DNA of 64,000 nucleotides from Fistulifera solaris (taxonomy: Eukaryota > Bacillariophyta > Bacillariophyceae > Naviculales > Stauroneidaceae): positions 992,001-1,056,000 of the forward strand of contig AP026133.1 in assembly GCA_030295235.1 (NCBI GenBank), in the 5' to 3' direction. The notes under the pieces are model-generated. The model had not been told where the DNA came from and searched no databases. It was given only the letters and a program-made list of their open reading frames with translations. The number at the start of each line of letters is the position of its first letter. Position 1 is the stretch's first letter. Position numbers and translations under genes: made by a program. Shown here one piece after another: positions 23,327 to 35,100 of this stretch.

Positions 23327-25275
23327 ATGGAACAACCAAACAAACGCAAGAACGTTGACAACGCCCTCGAGCCGTCCGGAAAGCGTCGTCGTCGCTTGGA
23401 CAACATTCCGACATCCCATCATTATCACGTCTCCTGGATGCACGCAAACATAGTGACACATATTGTATGCAGTGTCAAACATGGATACATTATCACCGCC
23501 AGTCAGGATGGAGTGGTCAAGTTCTGGAAACGATTGCCCGTCGACCATCGCTGCCTCGAATTTGTCAAGTCCTTCACAGCCCACGCCGGTCCGATTCGCG
23601 CTCTCTGTATCGATGAAGCGGGAGATCAAGTAGCTTCCGTCGGGTGTGACAAAATGATTAAATTTTACGATGTGAGTTCGTTTGACGTCTCGTGGTATTT
23701 CCCGACCGGACTTGATTTAGGGACATCGGCATGTTGGATCGATCGCGATCGAGTGGCATGTGCCTCGGCGTCGAATGGCCTTATCTATATTATTACCACT
23801 ACAGAACAAGAAGTGCAAAAGGTGAAATTGCATGGGGATAATTTGGTGACTTGCTTGTTGTACAATTCGCGATTTCAGACGGTCATGTCTACCGACCAAA
23901 AAGGCATTATTGAATTTTGGGATGCATCGCATAGCAAACTGGGCGAGCCTCTGTCCATACATCGCCACGGAATCTCATACGAGTCGAAATTCACGGATAC
24001 AGATCTCTATACATTGATGAAAAGAAAACATTTGTCATTGCCGGAGCATCGCAGGGAAGTGTTTACGCTCTCTTTTGTGCCGACTCCAAGATACGACTGC
24101 TCGACCATGCAACCGGAAAGATTTTAGTAGCCTTTGACGAACGATCGAAAGTGTACGATGCGCAATTCTCTCAGTATGATATAGATGCCATGGATTACGG
24201 ACGTAGAGCCGCTACAGAGCGAGAAATTCAGCATGAATCGACCGTATACAATGCTGGCTTCACCAACGAGGCGTCGTCAGTGCCTTTACGAATATCTTTG
24301 CAGTTCGACTCCAGTGGCCAGTATTTGTTAGTACCGACGATGATGGGCATCAAGTGTATGGACTGGCAGCGTCGCAAACTCGTTGCATTGATAGGAAAGG
24401 TTGATGCAAGTCAGTTGCGTTTTCTGTCCATTTGCCTAGCACCTGGGAACGCAAATTTCGATCGACAATTGTTGTTAGCGAGAGGTGAAGGGTCGAATCA
24501 AGCTATATCCGAGGAGAAAGAAGCGGGAGAAAAGTTGGGAGACGCTCTTCTGCTCACGACAGCCTACAGCCATCGCCGCGTTTATGTGTTCAGTCATGTC
24601 GACCCCGTCAGTGATAATTTGACAGACCAAGGCGAAACGCTCCAGCAACGAGACGTGTGGAACGAAAGGCCAATGGGCGATGATGCTCTTTATCATCACG
24701 GTGGCGGTAAAAGCAAACTACAGGATGCCTCGAAAAGCGTGTCGCGGGCTGTCATTCGTACGACTCTTGGTGATATTCATATCGAACTATTCTCGAAGCA
24801 AGTGCCTAAAACGATTGAAAACTTCGTGGGTCATGCCCAATCCGGTTACTATGAGAATGTCATTTTCACCGGGTCATCAAAGGTAAGTTGTTTTTCATTG
24901 TGTTTTACTTTGCCATACTCCTCCACCTCACTTGTTCAATGATATCGCGAAGGCTTCATGCTTCAGACGGGTGACCCACTAGGCGATGGTACTGGTGGAG
25001 AAAGCATTTGGGGTGGTGAGTTCGAAGATGAGTTTGTTCCTGGCTTAAGACACGATAGACCTTTCACGGTATCGATGGCAAATGCCGGACCGAATACAAA
25101 CGGCAGTCAAGTTTTTATCACGACCGTCCCCTGTCCCTGGTTGGATAACAAGCATACAGTATTTGGTCGAGTAGTAAAGGGGATGGATGTGTGCACGGCA
25201 ATTGAGAACGTGAAAACGGATGACTTGGACAAACCCCTCGAAGAGATAGCTATACATAATATCGATTTGGATTAG
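23327..25275 (+). CDS. PPWD1: WD40-repeat cyclophilin, PPWD1 type; one intron, two frameshifts
   Basis: Spliceosome-associated peptidyl-prolyl isomerase family. The N-terminus is basic (KRRRRLD), then WD40 repeats: [37 protein letters not shown] and [14 protein letters not shown], plus the PPWD1-typical YTLMKRK block. The C-terminal cyclophilin domain starts near 24735 ([16 protein letters not shown]) and includes [45 protein letters not shown] and the [13 protein letters not shown] motif. The intron is 24883-24952 (70 nt). Frame breaks are at A4 (24025-24028; one base gives [17 protein letters not shown]) and T4 (24863-24866; one base gives the cyclophilin VIFHRVIKGFM motif across the intron). 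About 625 residues, normal for the family. Confidence 0.94.
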
Positions 25276-26959
25276 TCTTATGTGTCCTCACACTTGGATT
25301 ACGTAGGGCGATCGCATTAAATGATAACCCGCGTCAAATTGAAGTGAATCCTAGAACATAAAGCGCGACACAACAACTAGTGGACAAACTATAGCAAACA
25401 ACAATCCTCACGACCACAAAACCGCTTGAGCGCGCCAAATTGGACAGAGTTAGATGGAGGAGCTCCTCTGTCACCATTACCCATCGCGCGCATCCATCAG
25501 TTGTATTAGTTTATTAATTTTAGTTTATTTGCTTTTGAAATGAACAAAGTGTCAGCATGAAGGTGTTGTGGTCAATTTTTCATTGTGCTGGGACATATGG
25601 GGGACCCTTGCTAGTGCCCGTAACCGCTAACCTATTTCTAGGATAACTCATAAGCACCGCAAGAGCTCCGAAGGCATTAAGCAGATCTCAACAAGCGATC
25701 ACAAACGCCCATGTATCCGGTTGGGAGCGGAAAGGCGAATGTGGCTTTCATAAGCTGCTCAGCGGGTGAACCCCAAACCCCGCTCAACCGTTACCATTGC
25801 TTCACCAATCATCGGCGCACACAGTTCTTCGGCACGCCTAATGGATCCCACAATTCAGGTGAAGAACTTTTCCCAGCACAATGCTCCAACTGCGTGTTTT
25901 CCGGTAAGGCAGGAAGCCTCGCAAGCAGGCAAGCGAATCGTCGAGACGACACGAGGTTGCCGTTTCGCTAGAGACGACTCCTCCTTCCTCGGGACATACG
26001 CACCACAACCCTTCATGCGCTCCCACTATGTATCCAACCATAGGGTCCCAAGCTGTGATCGCAGGCCACAGCTTTGGCAACAACTGAATACGGGGAGGAC
26101 ATCAAACCTCTCTCAGTCGCCTTCGAGAGGAGATGTGAGAAGAAGAAGAAGAACGCGGCGAAAAAGAGAGAAACAAAATTCAGCGATGCTTCTCCTACCG
26201 TAAAATCAAAAATAAGTTTGATCTCTTAAACTGAATTTAAATTCACTTAGAGGGAGCTATCTAAGTATTTCTGTCTCGAGCAACGGTTTTTTTCCATGTA
26301 TCGGTTGGGATCCCACGATCCACGAATGAATATCACGGTATACGCCTCTGGATATTTTCCAATATTGATGAACGCAGCTGCGAGCCCGGCCCGCTAGTCT
26401 CACCAGCAACATCCGCGTTTGAAATTCAATTCGCACAAGGGGGGAAAGAATGGATGTCGAGTCCATTGAAGGCACTTTTGTGTGCCTCGACGATGATAAA
26501 TGGGTGAGATGATTTCTGGATGTTTTGTTAGTTGCGTTTTCTTTGCGACGCGTTCACGCACTGTTTCAGTCTTGTTATTTCAATCGCACGGTGCTTCGAT
26601 GTAATGCCAGTCTGCGTGTCTGCGTCTGCGTGTCGTCGATGAAAGCCACAGCGCATGCGTCCATTTTGCTTTATTATTATACCCTGTATTGACATTATTC
26701 CCATGAAAGAAAAGGATTTGATGAATATTCAGAACTATTGATGATTCGGGAAACAGAACATGCCCCAACATTTCCGAATCGAACGAGGAAAGCCGCTGTT
26801 TATCGAGATATTGGAGGACCTTCACGCAATATTCGGATCGAACAGGGCTCAAACAGCATAAATCATCCGATGGCATTCTCGTGCGCAAGTCGTAGCGATT
26901 GGAATACAAGTATGTTAATCCGATTGACACGGATGGAAAGGACATAACGATGATGTGGA

Positions 26960-27470
26960 AAACGACCGACTTTTGTCTGTATCTGGTCGTGAACTTAGTG
27001 GAATAATCGTCGAACAATTAGTACGATCGGTGAGACAGTTATCAATGGGAGATCGGGTCAGTGGGCCGATCATCTTTCTTGTGCAAATTGCTAGTATTGT
27101 CATCGCGAACTTGCACAACAGAGTGCTTCAATTAGCAGCAACCTGGCTTCAAGTATAGTGACAAAATCGCGGAATACATGGCCATCTCTCGTGCCGATCG
27201 TAATGTCAAACGCATTTCCGAAACTGTTTCGTTCGTTCAAGTGGCGTCGCGAGAGTGTCGATTCACGACCGCCTATCGTGATGTGAAGTAGCAAGGAAGT
27301 CTACAACAAGGTGAATTGATAGCGATATTTGGGGCCGGCGGAGTTGGTCTTTCTTGTGTCATGGTGGAAGCATCGATAGGGAGAAACAATTGTGGCAATT
27401 GATCGGTCAAACGACGCACTCGACTTGGCAAGGGAGCTGGGTGCTAGGATCGAAACCAATAGGCGTGGGC
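26960..27470 (+). pseudogene. Decayed medium-chain (zinc-type) alcohol dehydrogenase, left copy
   Basis: Pieces of an MDR-superfamily dehydrogenase appear in successive frames. LSVSGRELSGIIVEQ...MGDRVSGPI (GroES-like domain) is near 26970-27070. KIAEYMAISRAD...RISETVSFVQVASRECRFTTAYRD is near 27165-27285, then GELIAIFGAGGVGLSCVMVEAS (nucleotide-binding GAGGVG) near 27310-27375. AIDRSNDALDLARELGAR lies near 27395-27455. Stops and frame changes separate them, too many for simple sequencing indels, and both duplicate copies share them, so decay preceded the duplication. The 3' part of the enzyme is not recognisable. Confidence 0.7.
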
Positions 27471-27907
27471 TCTGGATTTGTACGGCCCGTCTTCAGCATG
27501 TCTTTTTCGCAATACGAAGCTAGATGTTCTCGTCTTAAAAAGACCTGTCGCCGGCCTGCTACGTGATGACAGATAGCTTTTCTCCACATCTAGCATTGGG
27601 TCTGTCCCGCGAAACACTCGAAGAACCGAAAGCGGGTCATTGGTAACAACACTTAGCAAAGCTTTCGGCGAATCCGTGTCTGCTTCATCGGCCTCAGTAA
27701 ACCTATTGTTGCTCCATGTCATGAACCAACAGGAGAAAAAACTTTGTGAATTGCTGCTTGGTTCGACATGTCCTTCCAATCGGGCGAATATCTGCAGATG
27801 CCGAAGCGTCGCATTCATTGTCTCTTCGTGCGCCAAGGACAAAGCTTACTTTAATAGGACAATCGTGAGCTCGGCGGTTGAAAATGCAACATTGTTCCAG
27901 TCATCCA

Positions 27908-28291
27908 TTTCTTGGTGCCGCAGGAGGACACATCTTGAATTCAGAGCATTGCAAGAATATTTGAAATTGTTGGTGCAAGCGCGTAATAAAGCTGGGCTAC
28001 ATTGTTTTTCGAGAGCACGTTATCAGTCTGGTCAAATACTACGACAGGAATGGTAACAGTTCTTCTTACTCATACGATTTGATCGATTCGATGCCGACTC
28101 ATAACGGCATGGCGACGCGGACCCGATGCAACGGTTTAGATGCGCTGCTAGTGCTCGTCCGATGGTACGCGTCGCGCAAATTTTCATCATCCGATTGTCA
28201 CCATGTGGACCGAAACGAATGGGAGGACAATTTGGCCGATGTGGATCCACGTGTATTCCAAGATTTTGTCTGGGGCGATGCCCCTCAGTGA
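27908..28291 (+). pseudogene. 3' fragment of the unknown gene at 59096-60749, left copy
   Basis: Matches the last ~390 coding bases of the minus-strand gene at 59096-60749. It reads LQEYLKLLVQARNKAG..., then ATRTRCNGLDALLVLVRWYASRKFSSSDC...FVWGDAPQ and a TGA at 28289-28291. The fragment lacks everything upstream of the breakpoint at about 27908 and has its own base losses (for example near 27951). It preserves what is probably the ancestral C-terminal frame, which the right copy has lost by an indel. Confidence 0.75.
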
Positions 28292-28939
28292 GAGAGAGCT
28301 CAAAATCATATTGTTGTGATCTGGAGTTAAGCCGGATGTGGATGTCTCGAACGACAGACGACTCACTCGTAGCCATGCGAGGCAGCTACGAAAGAATCAT
28401 GTCGCTTTCTAGAGGGAATATTTGAATCCTTGGATGAGTCATCAACTGAAGTATGTTATGATAACATCAAATCTAGTTTCGATGGTGACGATAATGATTA
28501 GTTTTCACCGGGTGATTTGGTTGGAACGAATCGCCCGTAAGCTGTTTACGCTTCAGGTTCTATTCCAATTGGATGCTACCTTGGTCGAGTGCGCGTCTAT
28601 CTGTTCGAGAGCGGCCTTGTAAGACGACGCGAGAGAAAAGCAGAAAAGCGAATTCCATTCAAACAGTAGAATCCCACGGAACCGTACTGATTTCCTTCTC
28701 CATCGACAGGAACAACTGCTATTCAGTTGTCCAGATCAATGGGACCGGAATGAGGGACATGACCCTAACATTGGGTGACAAAACGCACGCTCCGAGTTGA
28801 CATCGATTCGATGTCTGCGCTTTTCCCTCTGCTTTTCGCTGGTGGTAAGATGGTAGCACTCCCTCTCGCCGTTTTGTGCATTCGGAAAGAAATCAAAGCC
28901 TTTTTGGAAGTTTTTGATAAAATTGTTAAGATTATTCGC

Positions 28940-30113
28940 TTATCTGCCTGGGATATCAATATTCGCCGTTACAGGCAGAGTTGTAAGAAGAACAGCCATG
29001 TCTTCATCGTCAAAATCATCATCACTGAAGTCGTCGTCATCTTCGTCATCGTCGTCATCGTCACTGTAATCATCGTCGTCCTCTTCCGAGCCGCTCTCTC
29101 TGTCATCATCCTTCTGCACAGAAGCAAGGTACTTGGCTTCTTCTGGTGTCAAACGCCCAGCTGCCACCATCTTCGCGAGATCTAAAGTCAAAGCATTTTT
29201 TGGATCTGGAATCGTAGTCCCGGTAGTCGTCTCCACTGTCAGATCTTTAGCCACCTCCGTTGCCCCTTCTTGCACAGGCCAGAAATCATCCTTATGCTCA
29301 TCTAAAAAGTTAATCCAATCACCCCAATGCTCTTTGCGCACATAGTTTAAAGGCGCATCTCCGCGAGCGTCAATCATGTGAAGCATTCGTGCATCCGCTT
29401 TGATCACAACTTGAGCTACATCCAAGGCAGGTTCTGGTGCCCAACAGGTATCGTGCAGAGGCGTTCGACCGTAATCATCGCACACTTGCAAGGTCGCCCC
29501 ATGCTCAAGTAAGGATTCTAACATTTCTTTACGACTGCGACGACAAACTGTGTGCACGATCGACTCCTTGTAATCATTACACGCGTTTGGCGATATGCCG
29601 CTTTCTACAATCTGTTTGAAATTGTCAACATCGTTCTTTCGCACAAGCCCGATGAGATAGACATCGTAGCTTGCCTTTTGCAACGGCGACGGAGTTTTCG
29701 AGTACGAGGTTTTCAAAGCTTCGATTTTCTCAGCAGAATATCCACGACTTTTTTAACAATGCATCGAGATATTGTTGAGGAGGGAGGGTTTTATCGATCT
29801 GTATAATGACACCAATGTGAGAGAGATGATTGAAATCTAGTTGACATACGCATACATAATGACTCACTCCTTTCTCGACCTTGCGTTTCTCTGCTTTCTT
29901 GTTCTGGGACGTCTTAGGGTTTCCTTCTTCTTTGGAAGTGTCCTTCTTTTGTTTTGGCTTTCGCTGCAAAAACCAGTTTTTCTTAAAGACTCTACTTCCG
30001 ACATTTTCCGGTGGGGGCTTGTGAACTTCTTTGCCGCGGTTCGAAGCCAAGAACACTGCTTGAAGCGTAAAAGGAATTCTAGACTGACGTGAAACAGGTG
30101 TGTTGCCAGCCAT
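28940..30113 (-). CDS. Ankyrin-repeat protein with poly-acidic tail; one intron, one frameshift
   Basis: Starts at ATG 30113 with a basic N-terminus (PKQKKDTSKEEGNPK...KKAEKRKVEKG). The intron is 29799-29867 (69 nt, gtgagt...tacag). Exon 2 then reads IDKTLPPQQYLDALLKK. A T6 run on the plus strand (29749-29754) breaks the frame; two more bases give LKKSRGYSAEKIEALKTSY and join the ankyrin region: YLIGLVRKNDVDNFKQIVESG, SIVHTVCRRSRKEMLESLLEHGA, and GRTPLHDTCWAP...AQVVIKADARMLHMIDARGDAPLNYV. A long DDD/SDDD tract (about 29000-29110) precedes the C-terminus. The gene ends 15 nt from the right edge of the duplicated segment. Function beyond protein binding is unknown. Confidence 0.85.
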
Positions 30114-30609
30114 TGTGTTTATCTTCTCTGTTTCGTTTGAAGATGCTTTGTAGAAAGGTTGTGATGTGATGCAAGATAAAAGGTTTTACTCTTGCACTGC
30201 GTACCTTTGTATTGTTGTTGTGTTGACCGTTGACGTTTGACGTTGACATGCGCCGTATTTTTCCTGTTTCTCCGATTTTGTACACGTGGTCACTGGTCAT
30301 AAAGTTCCACGTTTGATTTTCTGACGAGAAGATAGTCTTTAACTGTAGTCTTGCAAATGCCCTTCAAGTAGTCATCGCTGATTACTACAGTCGATAGTAC
30401 AACGAACTCAGAATACGGTACTCCCTTTCGGAGTTTTCTCTCTTATTCTCTTGTTACAGTATATATACTGGTGCGACAAGAGCACAATATGGCTTCTGTT
30501 GAAGTTGTTGCCACCGTTGTTGTGTCGCCGCTTCTTTCGCGTTTTAAATTTACAAAAGAAGTTATTTACAAACATCATTATACCGAGACCCAGCAGCCTG
30601 ACGAATCAA
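30114..30609. other. Divergent promoter region, ankyrin protein / MenB
   Basis: About 500 nt between divergent starts. The open frame of MenB extends upstream to 30451 but without ATG. A GGAGTTTTC...TATATATACTGG stretch near 30435-30470 is AT-rich. Nothing else is identified. Confidence 0.35.
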
Positions 30610-31583
30610 ATGAATAGCAACAATAATACGAAAGACGTGGCATCCATGTCGGCTGCTCGCAACCCCTCCAAAACAGCCCCAGCGGTTACACAGCGCGACG
30701 GATTCGATCTCATTCCGACGACACCCATCGTCTGGGATGTTAGCGTTGACCGGAATCCAAACACAGGAAAAATGTGGAGTGATATTACGTACTCCAAATC
30801 CACAAAAGATGCTGCAGCTCGTATTGCCTTTGACAGGGCTTCAAAGTTACACGCCTTTCGACCTACTACGATACGGGAAATTCAACACGCTCTTGAAGAT
30901 GCCACAGAAGATCCAGCAATCGCCGTGATTCTCATTACCAGCAATACCAACGATCAGGAATACACACCCGCCTTTTGTGCCGGAGGTGACCAGACGGTCC
31001 GTTCCGATGGTGGAGGATACCAGGACGGCACCGAAACTCTCCCCAAATTGCGCGTCCTCGATTTGCAAGTACAAATGCGTCGCTGTCCCAAGCCCATTAT
31101 GGCCGTTGTACGTGGGTATGCCGTGGGGGTGGACACATTCTGCACATGCTCTGTGATTTGACTATAGCATCTACCGAAACGGCCGTTTTTGGACAGACGG
31201 GTCCTCGTATGGGCAGCTTTGATGCTGGTTATGGCAGCGTGCATGCCGCTGATTTAATGGGCCAGAAGCGAGCACGGGAACTCTGGTTCTTATGTCGATA
31301 CTATAATGCGGAACAAGCACAAGAGATGGGTTTGATCAATGCACATTATCCCGACGCAGAATTAGACGGACGCACCGCGCAGTGGGTCCGAAGAATGGTT
31401 ATGAATTCACCAACAGCCTTGGCGTGTTGCAAGGCGGCTTTGAATGCTGGACAAGACGGAGCTGCTGGAATTGCACAGATGGGAGGAGAGCTCACGCGGT
31501 TGTTCTATTTGAGTAAAGAATCACAAGAGGGACGACAAGCTTTCTTAGAGAAACGTGCGCCACATTTTCGAAGTAAATTATAA
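30610..31583 (+). CDS. menB: 1,4-dihydroxy-2-naphthoyl-CoA synthase (MenB), with C-terminal SKL; one frameshift
   Basis: Crotonase-fold enzyme that closes the naphthoquinone ring in phylloquinone (vitamin K1) synthesis, supplying the photosystem I cofactor. Visible signatures: KMWSDITYSKS, IAFDRASKLHAFRP, AFCAGGDQTVR (oxyanion-hole region), [33 protein letters not shown] and GQTGPRMGSFDAGYGS. The frame breaks at G5 (31125-31129); a sixth G restores the GGGH oxyanion motif exactly. The first in-frame ATG is 30610, with an Asn/Ser-rich leader that does not look like a plastid presequence. The protein ends FRSKL, a canonical PTS1, so peroxisomal import is expected. Plants also place this step in peroxisomes. 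Confidence 0.94.
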
Positions 31584-32170
31584 GATCTTGAGGGACTGAG
31601 TGGGTCGTCTCTAATAATGCAAGTATGCGCTAATTATTACCAGAGTCTTAGAGAAGGCGAATCATCAGTTTGTCGATTTCGAGATTTATACCTGTGTTAT
31701 GGCAAACAGGACACTAGTGGAAAGCGAAAAGAAGTTTATTTAGCTTCAACCGAATAAGGTTTAGGTAGGTTTTACAGACTACTACGTAGAGTATTGCTGC
31801 TGGACCTGGACTGAGTCGAGAAACCACCGTCTCCAACGTTCAAGTCACGGTGTTAAACCAAGTCCCGATCCTTGCCTCACCGGTACCGTTGATTCTATTT
31901 ATTTTCAAAGTGGGCTCGGCGTGCGCCTCCCGCCAAAGTACTCACTCGCGATCTCCGCGCTCGAAACTATCTCTTTTGCCCCTTTCATTCATGTCATTTC
32001 GTCTATCGTCTGCTTCCCTTCAAGAACTAAAGTAATTCAGAGTGTTCATCTCTCATTTTTTCGCAAGCATCACCGAGTAATCAGTCTGCCTTGCGTCGCA
32101 CATTTTGGAAGTGATCGAACAAGGACACGCCAACTTGCTAACGTGGAGACGAACGTGTGCATCATACATC
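31584..32170. other. Intergenic region
   Basis: About 590 nt between MenB and the CAF-1 gene. Short frames near 31850-32193 show no coding character. It presumably contains the CAF-1 promoter and 5' UTR. Confidence 0.4.
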
Positions 32171-35100
32171 ATGCCGACACTCGAGACGATTGAAGTACCC
32201 ATCGAGCCTTTAAAGCCCGAGCAAACGAAACAGGCCAAAAGGACGACCGTACAGCTAAGCATGTGACCCCTCCTACGGAACTAAAGGAGACAACGCAGCC
32301 GAAGAAATCGAAGCAGCTAGGATTGACTGCCTTCTTCGCAAAAGCTCCGAAAGCCAAGCCACCGGTTCATGAAACCCCAACGTTGGACCCAGCTCGACGC
32401 ACTTCTCTGGTCAACATTGTGGTTGGTCGTACTGCTAGCACGACGAATGATCCTACGAAAAAACTTGACTTTGACAAGAAAGATTCGGCCGCAGGGAGTG
32501 TTCCTTCAGCAGACACTGGTCCAGCGAAGAAGAAGCAGAAACGAGACCATTCAGTGGACGATGAGAAGCTCGCGGCCTCAATTGCACAGACAAATAGTAC
32601 TCCACTTGTTGTAGAGAAGAGCCAAACGGTAAATCCTGAGTCTCCGGAGGTTGTGGGACAGCCGATCGTCGACAAAAGCACACAAAACGAGTCGGTGTCA
32701 AACAGCCAAGCTCGCGCTTCGGACCCCGAAGGAACAGACTCTATAGTTGTCACTGAAAAACCCGAGCTTCAGCCAAAGATCAAGATCCCAGTGACAAAGC
32801 AAAACACCGCGGAAAACACGACACCAAGATTCTACAAAGTTGGTGAGCGCTTGGAAGTTCTGTGGACCGTTCAATCGCCCAGTGACGAAGAAAAGGTTGA
32901 AAAACGTTGGTGGGGTGCAACACTGTGCGAAGATAACGGCGAAACAATGATCGTCGAGTACGACCCGTTCCCCGAAGGCGGCTTTGACGAAGTGTCACGG
33001 GAAACCGTCACGTTGAAGAGTCAACACGCACTCTTATGCGATGGAGAAGTGATGTCCGTTCGTCGTGAAGGCGAAACTTGGAACAGCAGCGACGAGTCGG
33101 CACAGGACGATTCAAGCGAAGACGATAAGCGCCACACCATGTTGAAGAAGTACACGGATCGTGCGAAGGAGCTCTTTGCAGTCTTCAAAGAATCGCTTGG
33201 TTCCGAGCCGCTGCTCAATATCGTCCTTCCCGTAGAAGCTGTTTCTACGGATGGAGAGTCCAGCGGTTTTCCCGACTTTGCGATTAAAACCCTGACAGCG
33301 CTGATCGAAGGACGAACGGAACCATTGAGTGTCTTGGCCTGCATCGCGTCGGAACAACTCAATGCGACGTACGACAGAACGTTTTCACTCGAAGAAACGA
33401 GCTCGAAAATCAAAGTGATTGCTACGAGAAAGAACATATTGAAAGATCTGTCCATTGTTGCAAGCGAGAACTCGGTAGCACCAATTGATTCGTTTGAGGA
33501 TGAGTCTCCTTTTTGGCGTTGGGAGGTGACGGTTGTTGATCTGCTTCCAACAGACTCCTTGTCGCGCGTGAAAAAGGCGAGGTCTTCTCACAAGAAGATT
33601 TCATCGCACTGGAATGCCATTGTCAAGCTTGTAAAGGCACTTCAGAACCGCTCGTTGAACGACAAAGCGTGGATTAGAATCACACAAGACGAAGAAAAAT
33701 TTCTGAAGTTCGAACGCGAGGAAGAAAAGGCACGCCTTGTTGCGCAAGCGAAAATCAGCAAACAGCAAGGACAAGAAAAGTTAAAAAAGCAGGACCAAGT
33801 GAGCTCCGCAAAAAAAGCCCAAGAAGAAGAGACCGCGCGTCTCAAAGAAGAGAAACTTTTGCTCAAGAAGGAAGCGACAGCCGAGAAGCAACGCAAGAAG
33901 GAAGAAGCCGAGAAAGTCAAACTTCAGAAGCAACTTGAAAAGGAGAACAAAGAACGTGAGAAGCTTCGCAAGGAGGAACTCTTAGCGAAACAGCAACGTA
34001 ATCTCATGTCTATGTTTGTTCCCAAGAAGAAAGAAGAAGCCGCGTTAGATCAGAGCAATGCGCCAAAGGGGAAACCAATACCCGATGGAGGACGAGAAGC
34101 CGAGTTCGACGTAGAAGCATTTCGTGTTCGAATTGCATCTGATTCGTATACAAGTCCAACGAACCCTTTCAAACGACGATCGAAACTGGCTCGACTGAAC
34201 AAAAAAGCTGTAACTCGTCGAGTAACGATTACTGTCGATGTCACCGTATTCCCCGACAACCTTTTCGAAGCTGAAGCATATTCTGAAAGAAGGGATGTTG
34301 AGGTTCTCAATAAGTACAAATTTTTCTCGTTTCACGAAGATGTCAGGCCACCGTACTACGGCACATGGAGTAAGCCGAGCACGATTGTGACAGGGCGTTC
34401 GCCGTTCAAGCGAGATACCGCTTTCCTGGACTACGAATACGACAGCGAGGGAGAGTGGGAAGAAGGCGACGACGAAACCGGAGAAGATTGTGACGATGAC
34501 GCGTGTGACGAAGACGAGGAGAAAGATGAAGAACACGATGACGAAGACGGTTGGCTCGCTGATGACGACGAAATTCCGGAAGATTTAGACGAAGAGACGA
34601 AGGAACGCTTACGAAAACAGCTTGAGACCAAGAAGAGAGGAGTCACCGGTGAATTGATTGTTTGCATCATTGCACCTGTGGATGGAAAACCAATCACTTT
34701 TGATGGTGATGACGTGCCTTCTTTAGTCGTCGAGGGTTTTTCACCAGCAGAAGCTAAGGAGATCATGATTTCCCATGCAGCAGAAAATCCCGAACAAACA
34801 ATTGAGCTGTGCATCGACCCTTTCCCGACTTTCCTCATGGATGAGCCGGCAGCAGAAAGTCCCAATCACGACGGAAACCAAGTCAAAGAACCCAGCCTCG
34901 AAGACCAAAGAACGTTTGCTCAATTTGTGCACAACTCAACGATTGCTTCGAAGGAAAAACTAATTGAGGAGCTGCGATCTTTGCATCCCCAAGTGACATC
35001 TAGTCGAGCACAAGCTGTTCGAATGCTTTGCAACACTGCAGAGAAAATCAAAAGCACCTGGCGAGTGAAGCCTTCCTATTTGGAACAACTGGGTTTGGAA

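Larger units (their letters stand above)
25365..28925 (+). repeat. Left copy of a 3.57-kb inverted, circularly permuted duplication
   Basis: Block A (about 25365-27906) matches the reverse complement of 58478-55911, and block B (about 27909-28925) matches the reverse complement of about 59484-58482. Both blocks are inverted, but their order is swapped relative to the right copy, while A and B abut directly in both places. Long stretches are near-identical: the reading frames at 27100-27294 and 26955-27158 translate identically in both copies, while the outer ends are diverged. The copy sits between the stop codons of the convergent PPWD1 (25275) and ankyrin (28940) genes. It contains only gene relics: a dehydrogenase pseudogene and a 3' fragment of the gene at 59096-60749. 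No transposase, terminal repeats or target-site duplication was recognised. Confidence 0.9.

Noticed and set aside
26580-27017. 145-codon minus-strand frame in the left duplicate copy (and its counterpart at 56936-57580)
   Set aside because: It overlaps dehydrogenase relics on the other strand; the right-hand version differs in length and end, and no domain is visible.
25365-28925. Transposable element or retroelement
   Set aside because: No transposase, reverse transcriptase, terminal repeats or target-site duplication seen, and the segment includes the 3' end of a host gene at its parental locus.
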